Below the pieces are notes generated by a model. The model did no database searches, was not told where the DNA came from, and was given only the letters and a program-made list of their open reading frames with translations. From Candidatus Hydrogenedentota bacterium (GTDB lineage: Bacteria > Hydrogenedentota > Hydrogenedentia > Hydrogenedentales > CAILVY01), in assembly GCA_903837785.1 (NCBI GenBank), contig CAILVY010000109.1:1-35462 (forward strand): 35,462 bases of DNA. The letters are read 5' to 3'. A program made the position numbers and the translations under genes. Shown here one piece after another: positions 22,733 through 30,336 of the stretch (within the stretch, counting starts at the first letter, position 1; every line of letters starts with the position of its first letter).

Positions 22733-25363
22733 TCATTGTCTTGGAACATCGAACTCGCAGGCCGTGCCGGCTTCGAGTCGAAATCGCTTCAGTCCAAGCG
22801 GATGATCGGGCGTCAAAGCTTCAAGGGAGGGTTGTGTCGTGGCGGGCAGGAGGAGTTCGCCTTCGCAGCCCGCGGGCAGGGTCAGCGACACGTGATGGCC
22901 GCCCGGCGCCGGTTCCGCAATGAAACGGATGGGGCCGCGAATCGTGTTGGCCGTGAGGTCGAGCCGGCCGAGGTCGGCCAGTTGCGGGCGCACGACACAC
23001 TGGGTGAATCCCGGGGCCGTGGGCCGGATCCCCGCGATGTCGAGGAAGAGCTCGAAGACGGGCGAGAGCGGGCAGTGGCTCCACTCGGCGGTGGAATCCG
23101 GTTCCGCGTGCCAGTCCTCCTGCAGGGTCTTGTTCAGGACCACGGACGGCATGGTGGCCCAGCGCTCGCGAAAGTCTTTCAGGATCACGTCGGTTCTGCC
23201 GAGTTTCGCCAGCGCCCAGTAGCGCCAATAGGCGTTCGCGGGATAGGAGAGCCCCATCTCGGGCGGGCATTCCACGAGCGTCTTGAGCGCGGCGGCGTTT
23301 TGTCCGTCCGGGCATTGATCGTAGAGGATGGACGTGGCCAGGGAGCGGTCGCAGTAGCGAGGGCCCTTCTCTTCGTCCAGCCAGGGCTTGTTTGCCACGA
23401 AGATCTTCTTGTCCGAATCCCAGTGGCGCGCGGCGGTTGCCTCGAGCAACTGATCCCCCAGCTTCTCAAAGTGTTCCGCACGGGCGCCATCGTTGAAGGC
23501 GCGGCAAATGGGCGCAAGCGCGTTGCGGAACATGGCGGCGGCGTAGAGATTGAAGGCGCATTGCTTGTGGCGCGGTTTTCGGAAGGCGTTGTGATCGATC
23601 CAGACGGCCGGGATGCCGAGGTTCTCCACGGGCAGCAGTCCATTGCTGTCGCGGATGGATTCGAGATACTGCGCGAAGCGGAGCAGCCGCGGATAGGGCT
23701 CCTTCAGCGCATCGAGGTCGCCCGTCTCGAGGAAGTGCCACCAGCAGTCAAAATTGAGGCCGACGCCGTGGTCGAGCAGCGGCCCCCAGCTTGCCGCGTC
23801 CATTTGTTTCTGCATCACGCGCGCAAGGCGATCGAAGGCGGGCCAGCAGTCCATGAAGTAGCCGTCCGGGGACTGCCCTTCGCTGAAGGTTCGAAGATAG
23901 CGGCGCGCCAGCAGCGTGTCGCCCAGGGCGTAGCGGACCGCGAAGATCTGCGGGCCGCAATCGCCGCTGTACTGCTGCCGTTCGCGGCCCATGCCGTCCA
24001 CGTAGGTTTCCTGCGCGCTGTTGTTCAGCGTGTTGATGCCGGCGTCGAAGAGGCGTTGCAGCGCGGGTTCGGAGCACGCAATGTGGGGCTGTTGCGGCCA
24101 CGGATAGACGCGGCGGCGCATGCCGACGTCCCGAATCACGACCGGCCGGGATGCATTGCGCACATGCAGTTGCAGCCAGCGGAACGACTCATAGTCGAAC
24201 GTCTCGAAGCGGTTCACGCCCTCGCGGCAGACAAAGCGGGTCCAGGAGTAGAAGTGGGTGTCCAGCCATGCGGGCCCGCGATCGGGGTCGTGCGATTCCT
24301 GGATCATGAGTTCCACGATTGCGCCTTCGGGCGCCTCGATCGTGAAGCTGGGCCAGCCAACCATCTGCTCCTCGAATTCGAACGTGGCATAGCCCCCGTC
24401 GCGATCGGTTGCCGTCGCGGGCAGTTCCCAAGCGTTTTCGCGCGCCGCCGCCACGGGTTCCCGCAGGATCTTGAAAGAGTCGGGCATGCGGAAATCGAAC
24501 CAGTCCCGCGGGTCGCGCAACCACTGGATGCGGCCGGAGTCCGCGAGGCGTTTCGCCGGCACTTCGTATTCGCGAAGGAGTGGAATCTGGCGCGTGCGCA
24601 GACTGGCCTTGGCCGGGTTCACCCGGTCGATGAGGTCATTTGACTCGTGGCCGCCGCAGGCCGCGGGTTTGTCCGCGGCACATTCGATCTCCGCCGCGGC
24701 GGTCCAGGCACTGTCCGGGGAGAAGCCGGGGGTGTCCCATCCAAAGGGATGCAGCCGCGCGTCAAAGTCTTCCTGCAGGGCGCGCAAGTACCAGCGCTTG
24801 AATTGTCCGGGGCGATGCGCCCGATCGGGCGTCACGAGCCAGGACTTGTCCGAGACAATTTCCTGAGCGGGCGCCTGATCGAATTCGAGCGAGGCCTGGA
24901 AGAGGAAACCCGGCTTGCCGCCGGGCCAGGTGCCGTCGCCGAGGCCGTAGAACAGGACCTCGGCGCCAAGAACGTTCTTGCCGGGACGCAGATAGGGGGT
25001 GAGATCGCAGGGGTCCACGTCCAATTGCCGCGGGTCGCAGGGCGCCGGCCCCCATTGCACGCGCTGGCCATTCACTGTGAGCCTGTATCGGCTATCCGCA
25101 GTGATCCAACCCGTGGCGCGTTTGGGGACAGTCTTCAAGTCGAACTCCTTGCGGAAGAGGACAAAAGTGTTCGACAGGGTCCGATCGCAGGGCATCCAGA
25201 TCCATTTTGCCGGAGCCATCGTTATCGCATAGGGCTGCGCCTTGGCCTCTTCCGCGGCCGCGCGCTTTGCATTCACTTCACTCAGCGTCAACACTGGATC
25301 GCCTCCCGCAGTTGAAAGCACGCCCAAGATCAGGATCCATGCGAGGCACGCAGATTTAGCCAT
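22733..25363 (-). CDS. Exported GH78-like alpha-L-rhamnosidase
   Basis: An 876-residue protein has a signal peptide at residues 1-20 (CLAWILILGVLSTAG). An N-terminal beta-sandwich region follows (about 50-200, 'WITADSRYRLTVNGQRV'), then further beta-domains and an (alpha/alpha)6 catalytic domain from about 430 to 770. A C-terminal sandwich closes the protein. The acid motif is present in 'DGMGRERQQYSGD' (Glu461 within RER), and a second Glu is at 760 in 'DSTAEWSH', matching the usual GH78 general acid and base positions. The likely role is cleavage of terminal rhamnose or a related sugar from polysaccharide in the periplasm or outside. Family assignment is fairly safe; the exact sugar is inferred. 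Confidence 0.8.
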   Translation of the reverse strand: MAKSACLAWILILGVLSTAGGDPVLTLSEVNAKRAAAEEAKAQPYAITMAPAKWIWMPCDRTLSNTFVLFRKEFDLKTVPKRATGWITADSRYRLTVNGQRVQWGPAPCDPRQLDVDPCDLTPYLRPGKNVLGAEVLFYGLGDGTWPGGKPGFLFQASLEFDQAPAQEIVSDKSWLVTPDRAHRPGQFKRWYLRALQEDFDARLHPFGWDTPGFSPDSAWTAAAEIECAADKPAACGGHESNDLIDRVNPAKASLRTRQIPLLREYEVPAKRLADSGRIQWLRDPRDWFDFRMPDSFKILREPVAAARENAWELPATATDRDGGYATFEFEEQMVGWPSFTIEAPEGAIVELMIQESHDPDRGPAWLDTHFYSWTRFVCREGVNRFETFDYESFRWLQLHVRNASRPVVIRDVGMRRRVYPWPQQPHIACSEPALQRLFDAGINTLNNSAQETYVDGMGRERQQYSGDCGPQIFAVRYALGDTLLARRYLRTFSEGQSPDGYFMDCWPAFDRLARVMQKQMDAASWGPLLDHGVGLNFDCWWHFLETGDLDALKEPYPRLLRFAQYLESIRDSNGLLPVENLGIPAVWIDHNAFRKPRHKQCAFNLYAAAMFRNALAPICRAFNDGARAEHFEKLGDQLLEATAARHWDSDKKIFVANKPWLDEEKGPRYCDRSLATSILYDQCPDGQNAAALKTLVECPPEMGLSYPANAYWRYWALAKLGRTDVILKDFRERWATMPSVVLNKTLQEDWHAEPDSTAEWSHCPLSPVFELFLDIAGIRPTAPGFTQCVVRPQLADLGRLDLTANTIRGPIRFIAEPAPGGHHVSLTLPAGCEGELLLPATTQPSLEALTPDHPLGLKRFRLEAGTACEFDVPRQ

Positions 25364-25394
25364 GATTGCCCTCTCCGTCCAGTCCAGGTTTCAC

Positions 25395-28004
25395 TTACTT
25401 CGCTTGCATCGCTTCAGCACAGTCCGGCAGGCGATGCGCGTTACATAATGCCTCGATTGCGCGCTGCGGCTCCACGGAAGCCGGAGAGCGCCCGGCGGCT
25501 TCCCGATAGGCCTTCAGCGCAGCCTCGAAATCGGCGGCGGCCTCGAGCGCGAATCCCAGGCGCAGCCAGTAGAGGCTGTTCTCCGCTTCGAATTCCGTGG
25601 CGGCGCGAAACGCTGCCGCGGCTTCCGCCCATGCCTTGTCCGCCAGGAGGCGGTTGCCCGCATCGCAGAACAACGCCGCCACGCGGGGCCGGTGTTGCGG
25701 CGGCAAGGGGCTGCATCCCCGCCACGCGGCGAGCGCGCCGTTGATGTCCTTGTCCGCGAGCAGGCGCATGGCCAGCCGGTCCGCCATCTCAAAGTTCGAA
25801 GGAACTGCCCGGGACGCCTGGGCGAGCCACCGGGTGGCCTCGGGGAGCTCTCCGGCATCTTCCAGCGCGATGCCCAGGACGAAGGCCGGCCAAACGGCCC
25901 GGGGGTATTGGGTGTTCAGGGCGCGCCAGGCCGCCACGCGCTCCGCGGGCGCTTTCGTCCGCGCCAGCATCGCGTCATAGCGCATCCAGGCTTTCCGCGC
26001 GCGCGGTTCCGTGAAGATTGCCCAGCGATACGCTTCCGCGGCCTCGTTCCAGCGGCCGGCCTCATCGAGCACGGCGCCCAGCAGCATGAGCGCGGTTCTT
26101 GCGGCATAGGGCGGCTGATCACGGCCGGCGCGGCAGGCGGTGATCGCGGCCTCGGGGTCGTTTGCCGCAATGAGGAGGGAAGTGATGTGCTCGAAGAATT
26201 CGCTGTGGCGCGGGTCGAGGCCGATGGCCGTTCGGAAGGCCGCGGCCGCTTCGGCGTTGCGATGGGCGGATTCCAGGGATTGTCCCAGATAGAACTGTGC
26301 CCAGGGGCTGCACGGCAGTTCTGCCGCCGCCGCCTGCCACAACGCGAGGGCGTCGATTCCGGTTCCGGCGCGCAATCGATACAGTTTGTCGAAGGCGTTC
26401 CGCGATTTCGGATTTAGGCGCATCGCCTGCCAGTACAGGCCTTGCCGCCGTTCCTGTTCGGCCCGGTCCTCCGAGGCAAAGGGCGGCTCGACGAACCACA
26501 CTTCAAGCCAGCGTTCGCCGGGATAGGGGTAGCATGTCGCCTCCAGGCCTCGGGCTTGAAGCACGCCCTCGAGATCCGTGTTCATGACTTCGGCGGAACC
26601 GAGATTGCGGAGCATCCACAGGGGGCGCTGCGTTTGCCGGGACAGTGATTGGAGGCGCTCCGCCATCGCATCCGTTGTGTTCTCCGCAGCGCTGCACTCG
26701 CGAAATGCAGGGCTGTTGAAGGCGCACATCAGGCGCGCGAAATCCGAGCACACGAGGGATTCCCCCGGCTTGCGGTTCGATTCCACGAGGGAAATGGCCG
26801 CGCTCCATTGTGTGCGGTGCGGCGAGAGGATGGCGAGGGCGGCGTTATGGGCACACACGGCAAGCAAGAGGAAGCCCAGCGTCTCTTTGAAGACGGGCGG
26901 GCGCAGCGAGGCAAAGCCCATGCCGAGGAGGAGGTAAAGCGCCAGCGAACTGTAGATGAAATAACGATGTGCATACACGGGCATGCCCAGGAAGAGGAGC
27001 AGATAAAGGACAAGCGGCGGCACGAGGAAGCAGAGGAGCAGCACAAGCGTGGCAAGCCATCGGGACGGCTCCGTGTTTCGTACTTTCGCCGCGCGCCACA
27101 GCGTCGCGAGCAGCAGCAGATAGCCGCTGAAGATCCACAGCCATCTTCCCGGCGCCCGCAGGGCGATAAGGGCATCGACGAGCCGTTCCCACGGAAAACG
27201 CCCCAGATAGAGGTTGTGCGGGAAGAAGACGAGGTCGGTGCTGATGATCCGCCCGAGGAAATCCCAGAGGGGGAATGTGACTACAGGGTCGTCTTTGCCG
27301 CCGGGCATGCTCGCGACCCAGAGCAGCCATGGCAAGACGAGGAGCGCGTGGGCGATGCCCCATGCCGCGATCAGGCGAATCTGCCGCCAACAAAGCAGGA
27401 GCAGGCAAAGGCCCTGCGCCAGCAGGAGCGCGCCTCCGAGCAAATGCGTCCAAATCACACAGAGGTTGAAAAAGAGGTTGCCCGCCCAGTAGCGCGTTGC
27501 GCCGCCGCGGACGCCGCGCAGGAAACAGAGCATGCTGCACAAAGCGAAGCAGGCGAGCAGCGTCGTGTGCCGGACCTCCTGCGCGTGAAACGCATGCACG
27601 GGGGACCAGGCCACGCAGAGGGCCGCGATCAGGCCTATGGTTTCGCCCTGCGCGCGGTCCTTTCCCAGGCGCCGCCCCGCGAGAAACATGAGGCCGACGA
27701 CGAGCATCCCGAAGAGTACGAAGAGCATCCGGACCGCTGCCGGGGAAGTGCCCGCGAGCCGGCTCCATTCGTAGATGAGGATGAAGGGGAGCGGGGCAAT
27801 GTACGGGTCTTCCGCGCGCACGCGATGGATGAATTCACTCAGGCTGGAGGCGTCGATATGGGCGAGGCAGACATATTCCTCGTAGTCCGCGGCGGCGGTG
27901 ATGCCGTGGAGCCGCAGGAACAGCCCTCCTGCGAGAATCGCGAAGGGGAGGATTGCCGTGCGATATCGTCGGGGGCCGGATTGCCTGTCCACCGCCTCGT
28001 TCAT
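25395..28004 (-). CDS. GT39-like membrane glycosyltransferase fused to TPR repeats
   Basis: An 869-residue protein has about 11 hydrophobic segments in residues 15-400, typical of lipid-phosphate-sugar-dependent glycosyltransferases of the GT-C type. An acidic site in the first loop (DYEEY, 40-44) sits where the catalytic Asp is expected. From about 560 to 865 the sequence is a run of TPR-like helical pairs with Ala/Trp/Tyr spacing (for example 'WAQFYLGQSLESAHRNAEAA' and 'LYWLRLGFALEAAADFEAAL'). TPRs probably bind partner proteins on the periplasmic side. It starts six bases after the small membrane peptide gene in a tight operon. Acceptor and sugar are unknown. Confidence 0.8.
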   Translation of the reverse strand: MNEAVDRQSGPRRYRTAILPFAILAGGLFLRLHGITAAADYEEYVCLAHIDASSLSEFIHRVRAEDPYIAPLPFILIYEWSRLAGTSPAAVRMLFVLFGMLVVGLMFLAGRRLGKDRAQGETIGLIAALCVAWSPVHAFHAQEVRHTTLLACFALCSMLCFLRGVRGGATRYWAGNLFFNLCVIWTHLLGGALLLAQGLCLLLLCWRQIRLIAAWGIAHALLVLPWLLWVASMPGGKDDPVVTFPLWDFLGRIISTDLVFFPHNLYLGRFPWERLVDALIALRAPGRWLWIFSGYLLLLATLWRAAKVRNTEPSRWLATLVLLLCFLVPPLVLYLLLFLGMPVYAHRYFIYSSLALYLLLGMGFASLRPPVFKETLGFLLLAVCAHNAALAILSPHRTQWSAAISLVESNRKPGESLVCSDFARLMCAFNSPAFRECSAAENTTDAMAERLQSLSRQTQRPLWMLRNLGSAEVMNTDLEGVLQARGLEATCYPYPGERWLEVWFVEPPFASEDRAEQERRQGLYWQAMRLNPKSRNAFDKLYRLRAGTGIDALALWQAAAAELPCSPWAQFYLGQSLESAHRNAEAAAAFRTAIGLDPRHSEFFEHITSLLIAANDPEAAITACRAGRDQPPYAARTALMLLGAVLDEAGRWNEAAEAYRWAIFTEPRARKAWMRYDAMLARTKAPAERVAAWRALNTQYPRAVWPAFVLGIALEDAGELPEATRWLAQASRAVPSNFEMADRLAMRLLADKDINGALAAWRGCSPLPPQHRPRVAALFCDAGNRLLADKAWAEAAAAFRAATEFEAENSLYWLRLGFALEAAADFEAALKAYREAAGRSPASVEPQRAIEALCNAHRLPDCAEAMQAK

Positions 28005-28010
28005 GCCGGG

Positions 28011-28181
28011 CTACTTGGGCCGCTTGTCCGCGGGCGGTTCTTTGGCGGTCTTCAGGAGGGCGTCATCCTCTGCCCGTTTGCGCCGGGCCGCGGCGATGCT
28101 CCGTGCGAGGCCCCAGGACAGCCACACGAAGCCCGCGGCGATAACGCCGGCCAGGGCGGAAATTGCGATCATGAGATTCAT
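28011..28181 (-). CDS. 56-residue single-pass membrane peptide
   Basis: This short gene has its ATG at 28181 overlapping the upstream stop as ATGA, and a TAG at 28011-28013 six bases before the next gene. The product begins MNLMIAISALAGVIAAGFVW, one membrane helix at about 3-24. A basic stretch (LARSIAAARRKRAED) and a Lys/Pro-rich tail ending DKRPK follow. By the positive-inside rule the tail should be cytoplasmic. The exact fit in the operon and the GC-matched codons support it as a real gene. It may be a small accessory subunit for the adjacent membrane glycosyltransferase; no family is recognised. Confidence 0.65.
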   Translation of the reverse strand: MNLMIAISALAGVIAAGFVWLSWGLARSIAAARRKRAEDDALLKTAKEPPADKRPK

Positions 28182-29065
28182 TTGCATTCGCTCTGGCTTC
28201 TCCAGTCCATGCCGTGTGGCACGAGTGGCGGCGCTTGGAGCGGCTTCGCGGTGGTCCCCGCATCCTTCCCCGCGCCTCCGGTCACGGAAACTCCCATTTG
28301 CTGCTGCACGGCCTTGAGTTGTTCCTGGAGGCCGCTGAGTTCCTGGAGCAGTTGCTTGTTCGAGCCCTGGATTCGCTCCAACGTGTCTTTCAAGGACTTG
28401 TTCGCGGCGCGCAGTCGGGACAGTTCCTCTTCAAGCGGCTTCACGCTGTCCGGTTCGGGCGCCGGGCGCGGCTTGGAAGTTTCGGCGGCGCTTGGCGCAG
28501 AGGGCGCTTTCTCCTTTGGGGATGCCTCGGGCCGTTTCATCTCCTCTTGCGGTTCGAGCCGGATATCGTCGAACCAGGCGGTGCCGGTGCCTTTCAGGAC
28601 ACAACGGACGGTCAGGAAATCCGTGCCGTCGGGGACTTCGACGGGCAGGGAGATCGATTCCCAGTCCCGGGTGCCATACATGGGGGATTCCTGACTGCTG
28701 CTGACGGCGAGCAGCACGCCCCAGGGTTGTTTGCGCCAGCATTGGAGCCAGAGGGCGACCTCTGTGGCGTCTTTGGTCTTGATCGCGGCTTCCAGTTTCA
28801 TCTTCTTCTTGGCGAATTCGCCGAGGATGTTCTGGCTCCAGTTGTTCGCGGGGTCCGTTTCGTAGGGCAGGGGGGTGTGCAGCATCACGCAGTATTTTCC
28901 GTCGTGCGCCGCGTTGTCGAGGCGTCCGAAGGCGCCGTCCTGCGGGGCGACGAAGCAGTTCCACCGCGCCGGCACGTCGCCGTTGAGCTCTTCGAAGCCG
29001 GGGTTTGCGATCAGGTTCTCTCCCGCCGCCAGCGAGGCCATCAGAATGTACGCGATCCACAGCAT
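28178..29065 (-). CDS. Exported jelly-roll (CBM-like) protein with C-terminal coiled coil
   Basis: A 295-residue protein has a short signal peptide (residues 1-15) followed by 'ENLIANPGFEELNGDVPARW', the usual opening of carbohydrate-binding-module-like jelly-roll domains. That domain runs to about 172 and ends 'TGTAWFDDIRLEP'. A Pro/Ala/Lys linker follows, then a coiled coil (about 208-252, 'LEEELSRLRAANKSL') and a Pro-rich tail. It probably binds carbohydrate in the periplasm or on the surface and oligomerises through the coil. It is 21 bases downstream of the pilT stop and ATGA-coupled to the small membrane peptide gene, so all three are likely co-expressed. Confidence 0.7.
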   Translation of the reverse strand: MLWIAYILMASLAAGENLIANPGFEELNGDVPARWNCFVAPQDGAFGRLDNAAHDGKYCVMLHTPLPYETDPANNWSQNILGEFAKKKMKLEAAIKTKDATEVALWLQCWRKQPWGVLLAVSSSQESPMYGTRDWESISLPVEVPDGTDFLTVRCVLKGTGTAWFDDIRLEPQEEMKRPEASPKEKAPSAPSAAETSKPRPAPEPDSVKPLEEELSRLRAANKSLKDTLERIQGSNKQLLQELSGLQEQLKAVQQQMGVSVTGGAGKDAGTTAKPLQAPPLVPHGMDWRSQSECK

Positions 29066-29086
29066 GCCCGCGGGTGATCACTCCAT

Positions 29087-30166
29087 TTATCGCACGCTCA
29101 ATCCCTGCATCCGGAGTTTCAGGTCCTTCGCGCTCGTGGCGTTCAGGAGGGCCACTTCCGCGGAGATCTTCTGATCCTTCCAGAGGTCGTAGAGGGCCTG
29201 ATCGAAGGTTTGCATGCCCCACTGATCCTTGCCTTCCTCGATGAGCGAGACAATGTCCTTGAAGGGCTTGCCCTGTTCAATGAAGTCGCGGACCGTGCGC
29301 GTGCCGATGAGGACTTCGGCGGCCGCGGTGCGCCCGACGCCCGACGCCAGGGGCACGATGCGCTGCGAGATCACGCCGCGCAGCACGCTGGCCAACTGCT
29401 TGCGCATCTGCAGGTGCTGGTGCGGCTCGAAGAATTCGAGGACGCGGTTCAGGGTCTCGACCGCGTCCACTGTGTGCAGGGTCGAGAAGACCAGGTGGCC
29501 TGTTTCCGCGGAGGCGAGGGCCGTGCGCACAGTCTCCGTGTCGCGCATCTCGCCGATGAGGATGACGTCCGGGTCCTGGCGCAACGCTCCGCGCAAGGCA
29601 TTGGCGAAGGAGAGCGTGTCGTGCCCGACCTCGCGCTGCGTGACGATCCCCATCTTGTCCGCATGCACGAATTCGAGCGGGTCCTCCACGGTGATGATGT
29701 GGTCGGGTCGGGTCTCGTTCACTTCGTTGATCATGGCGGCGAGCGAGGTGGACTTGCCGCTGCCGGTGGGCCCCGTGAAGAGCACGAGCCCGTTCTTCAT
29801 CTGGCAGAGCCGCTTGAGCACGGGCGGCAGGCTCAGGTCCTCGATAGTCTTTATCTTCAGCGGAATCAAGCGCATGACGATGCGCGTATCGCCGTCGTCG
29901 CGGCACACATTCACGCGGAAGCGCGCGATCCCCTCGAACATGTATGAGATGTCGAGTTCCATCACCTTCTGAAACTTCGCGATATCCACGGGGGCCGCGA
30001 TGGCTTTCAGCAGTTCCTGGATCGCCTCTTCGCTGAGCACGTCGTCCTCGAGCCGCTTGAGCGCCCCGTCGACGCGGTAAATGGGAGGATTGCCTGCCTT
30101 GAGATGGATGTCCGACGCCCGCTCGTCGAGCGCCCCCCGCATCAGTTCTTCCATGCTTTTCGCCAT
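29087..30166 (-). CDS. pilT: PilT-type twitching-motility ATPase
   Basis: A 359-residue protein is read from the ATG at 30166, preceded by AGGAGA at good spacing; the longer open frame to 30280 is not supported. It has the PilT plan. An N-terminal PAS-like domain includes 'ASDIHLKAGNPP'. The Walker A GPTGSGKS spans 132-139, the Asp box is 'VEDPLEF' and Walker B is VILIGE (201-206). The His box is 'FSTLHT', and 'VLRGVISQRI' follows. PilT hexamers retract type IV pili. No pilin, pilB or pilC gene is near. It instead heads a run of carbohydrate-related genes, so it may be one of several PilT paralogues or serve a pilus encoded elsewhere. Confidence 0.93.
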   Translation of the reverse strand: MAKSMEELMRGALDERASDIHLKAGNPPIYRVDGALKRLEDDVLSEEAIQELLKAIAAPVDIAKFQKVMELDISYMFEGIARFRVNVCRDDGDTRIVMRLIPLKIKTIEDLSLPPVLKRLCQMKNGLVLFTGPTGSGKSTSLAAMINEVNETRPDHIITVEDPLEFVHADKMGIVTQREVGHDTLSFANALRGALRQDPDVILIGEMRDTETVRTALASAETGHLVFSTLHTVDAVETLNRVLEFFEPHQHLQMRKQLASVLRGVISQRIVPLASGVGRTAAAEVLIGTRTVRDFIEQGKPFKDIVSLIEEGKDQWGMQTFDQALYDLWKDQKISAEVALLNATSAKDLKLRMQGLSVR

Positions 30167-30284
30167 ACCCGTGTCTCCTGTGCTGCCAGTGGCTAGATAG
30201 TAGCGCGTTGCTTCGCCGCACACAAGCCCGGGCCTCGCGCGAGAGCGGGGGCGGCATTCAGGAGGCCTGCCGCGGGACATGGCG

Positions 30285-30315
30285 CGGCACGGACAGCGCG
30301 AGGCTGTCCGTGCCG
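30285..30315 (-). terminator. Hairpin terminator after the multicopper oxidase gene
   Basis: CGGCACGGACAGC (30285-30297) pairs perfectly with 30303-30315 around a five-base loop, giving a 13-bp stem. It lies 22 bases past the minus-strand oxidase stop and upstream of pilT. This separates the two transcription units. No T-run follows. Confidence 0.6.
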
Positions 30316-30336
30316 AAAGGCCCGATGCCGCGGCTA

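Noticed and set aside
22736..24643. A 635-residue plus-strand open frame
   Set aside because: It is antisense to the GH78 gene, which has a signal peptide, family motifs and operon spacing.
26649..28694. A 681-residue plus-strand open frame
   Set aside because: It is antisense to the GT39-TPR gene and its neighbours; its charged low-complexity composition reflects GC-rich third positions.
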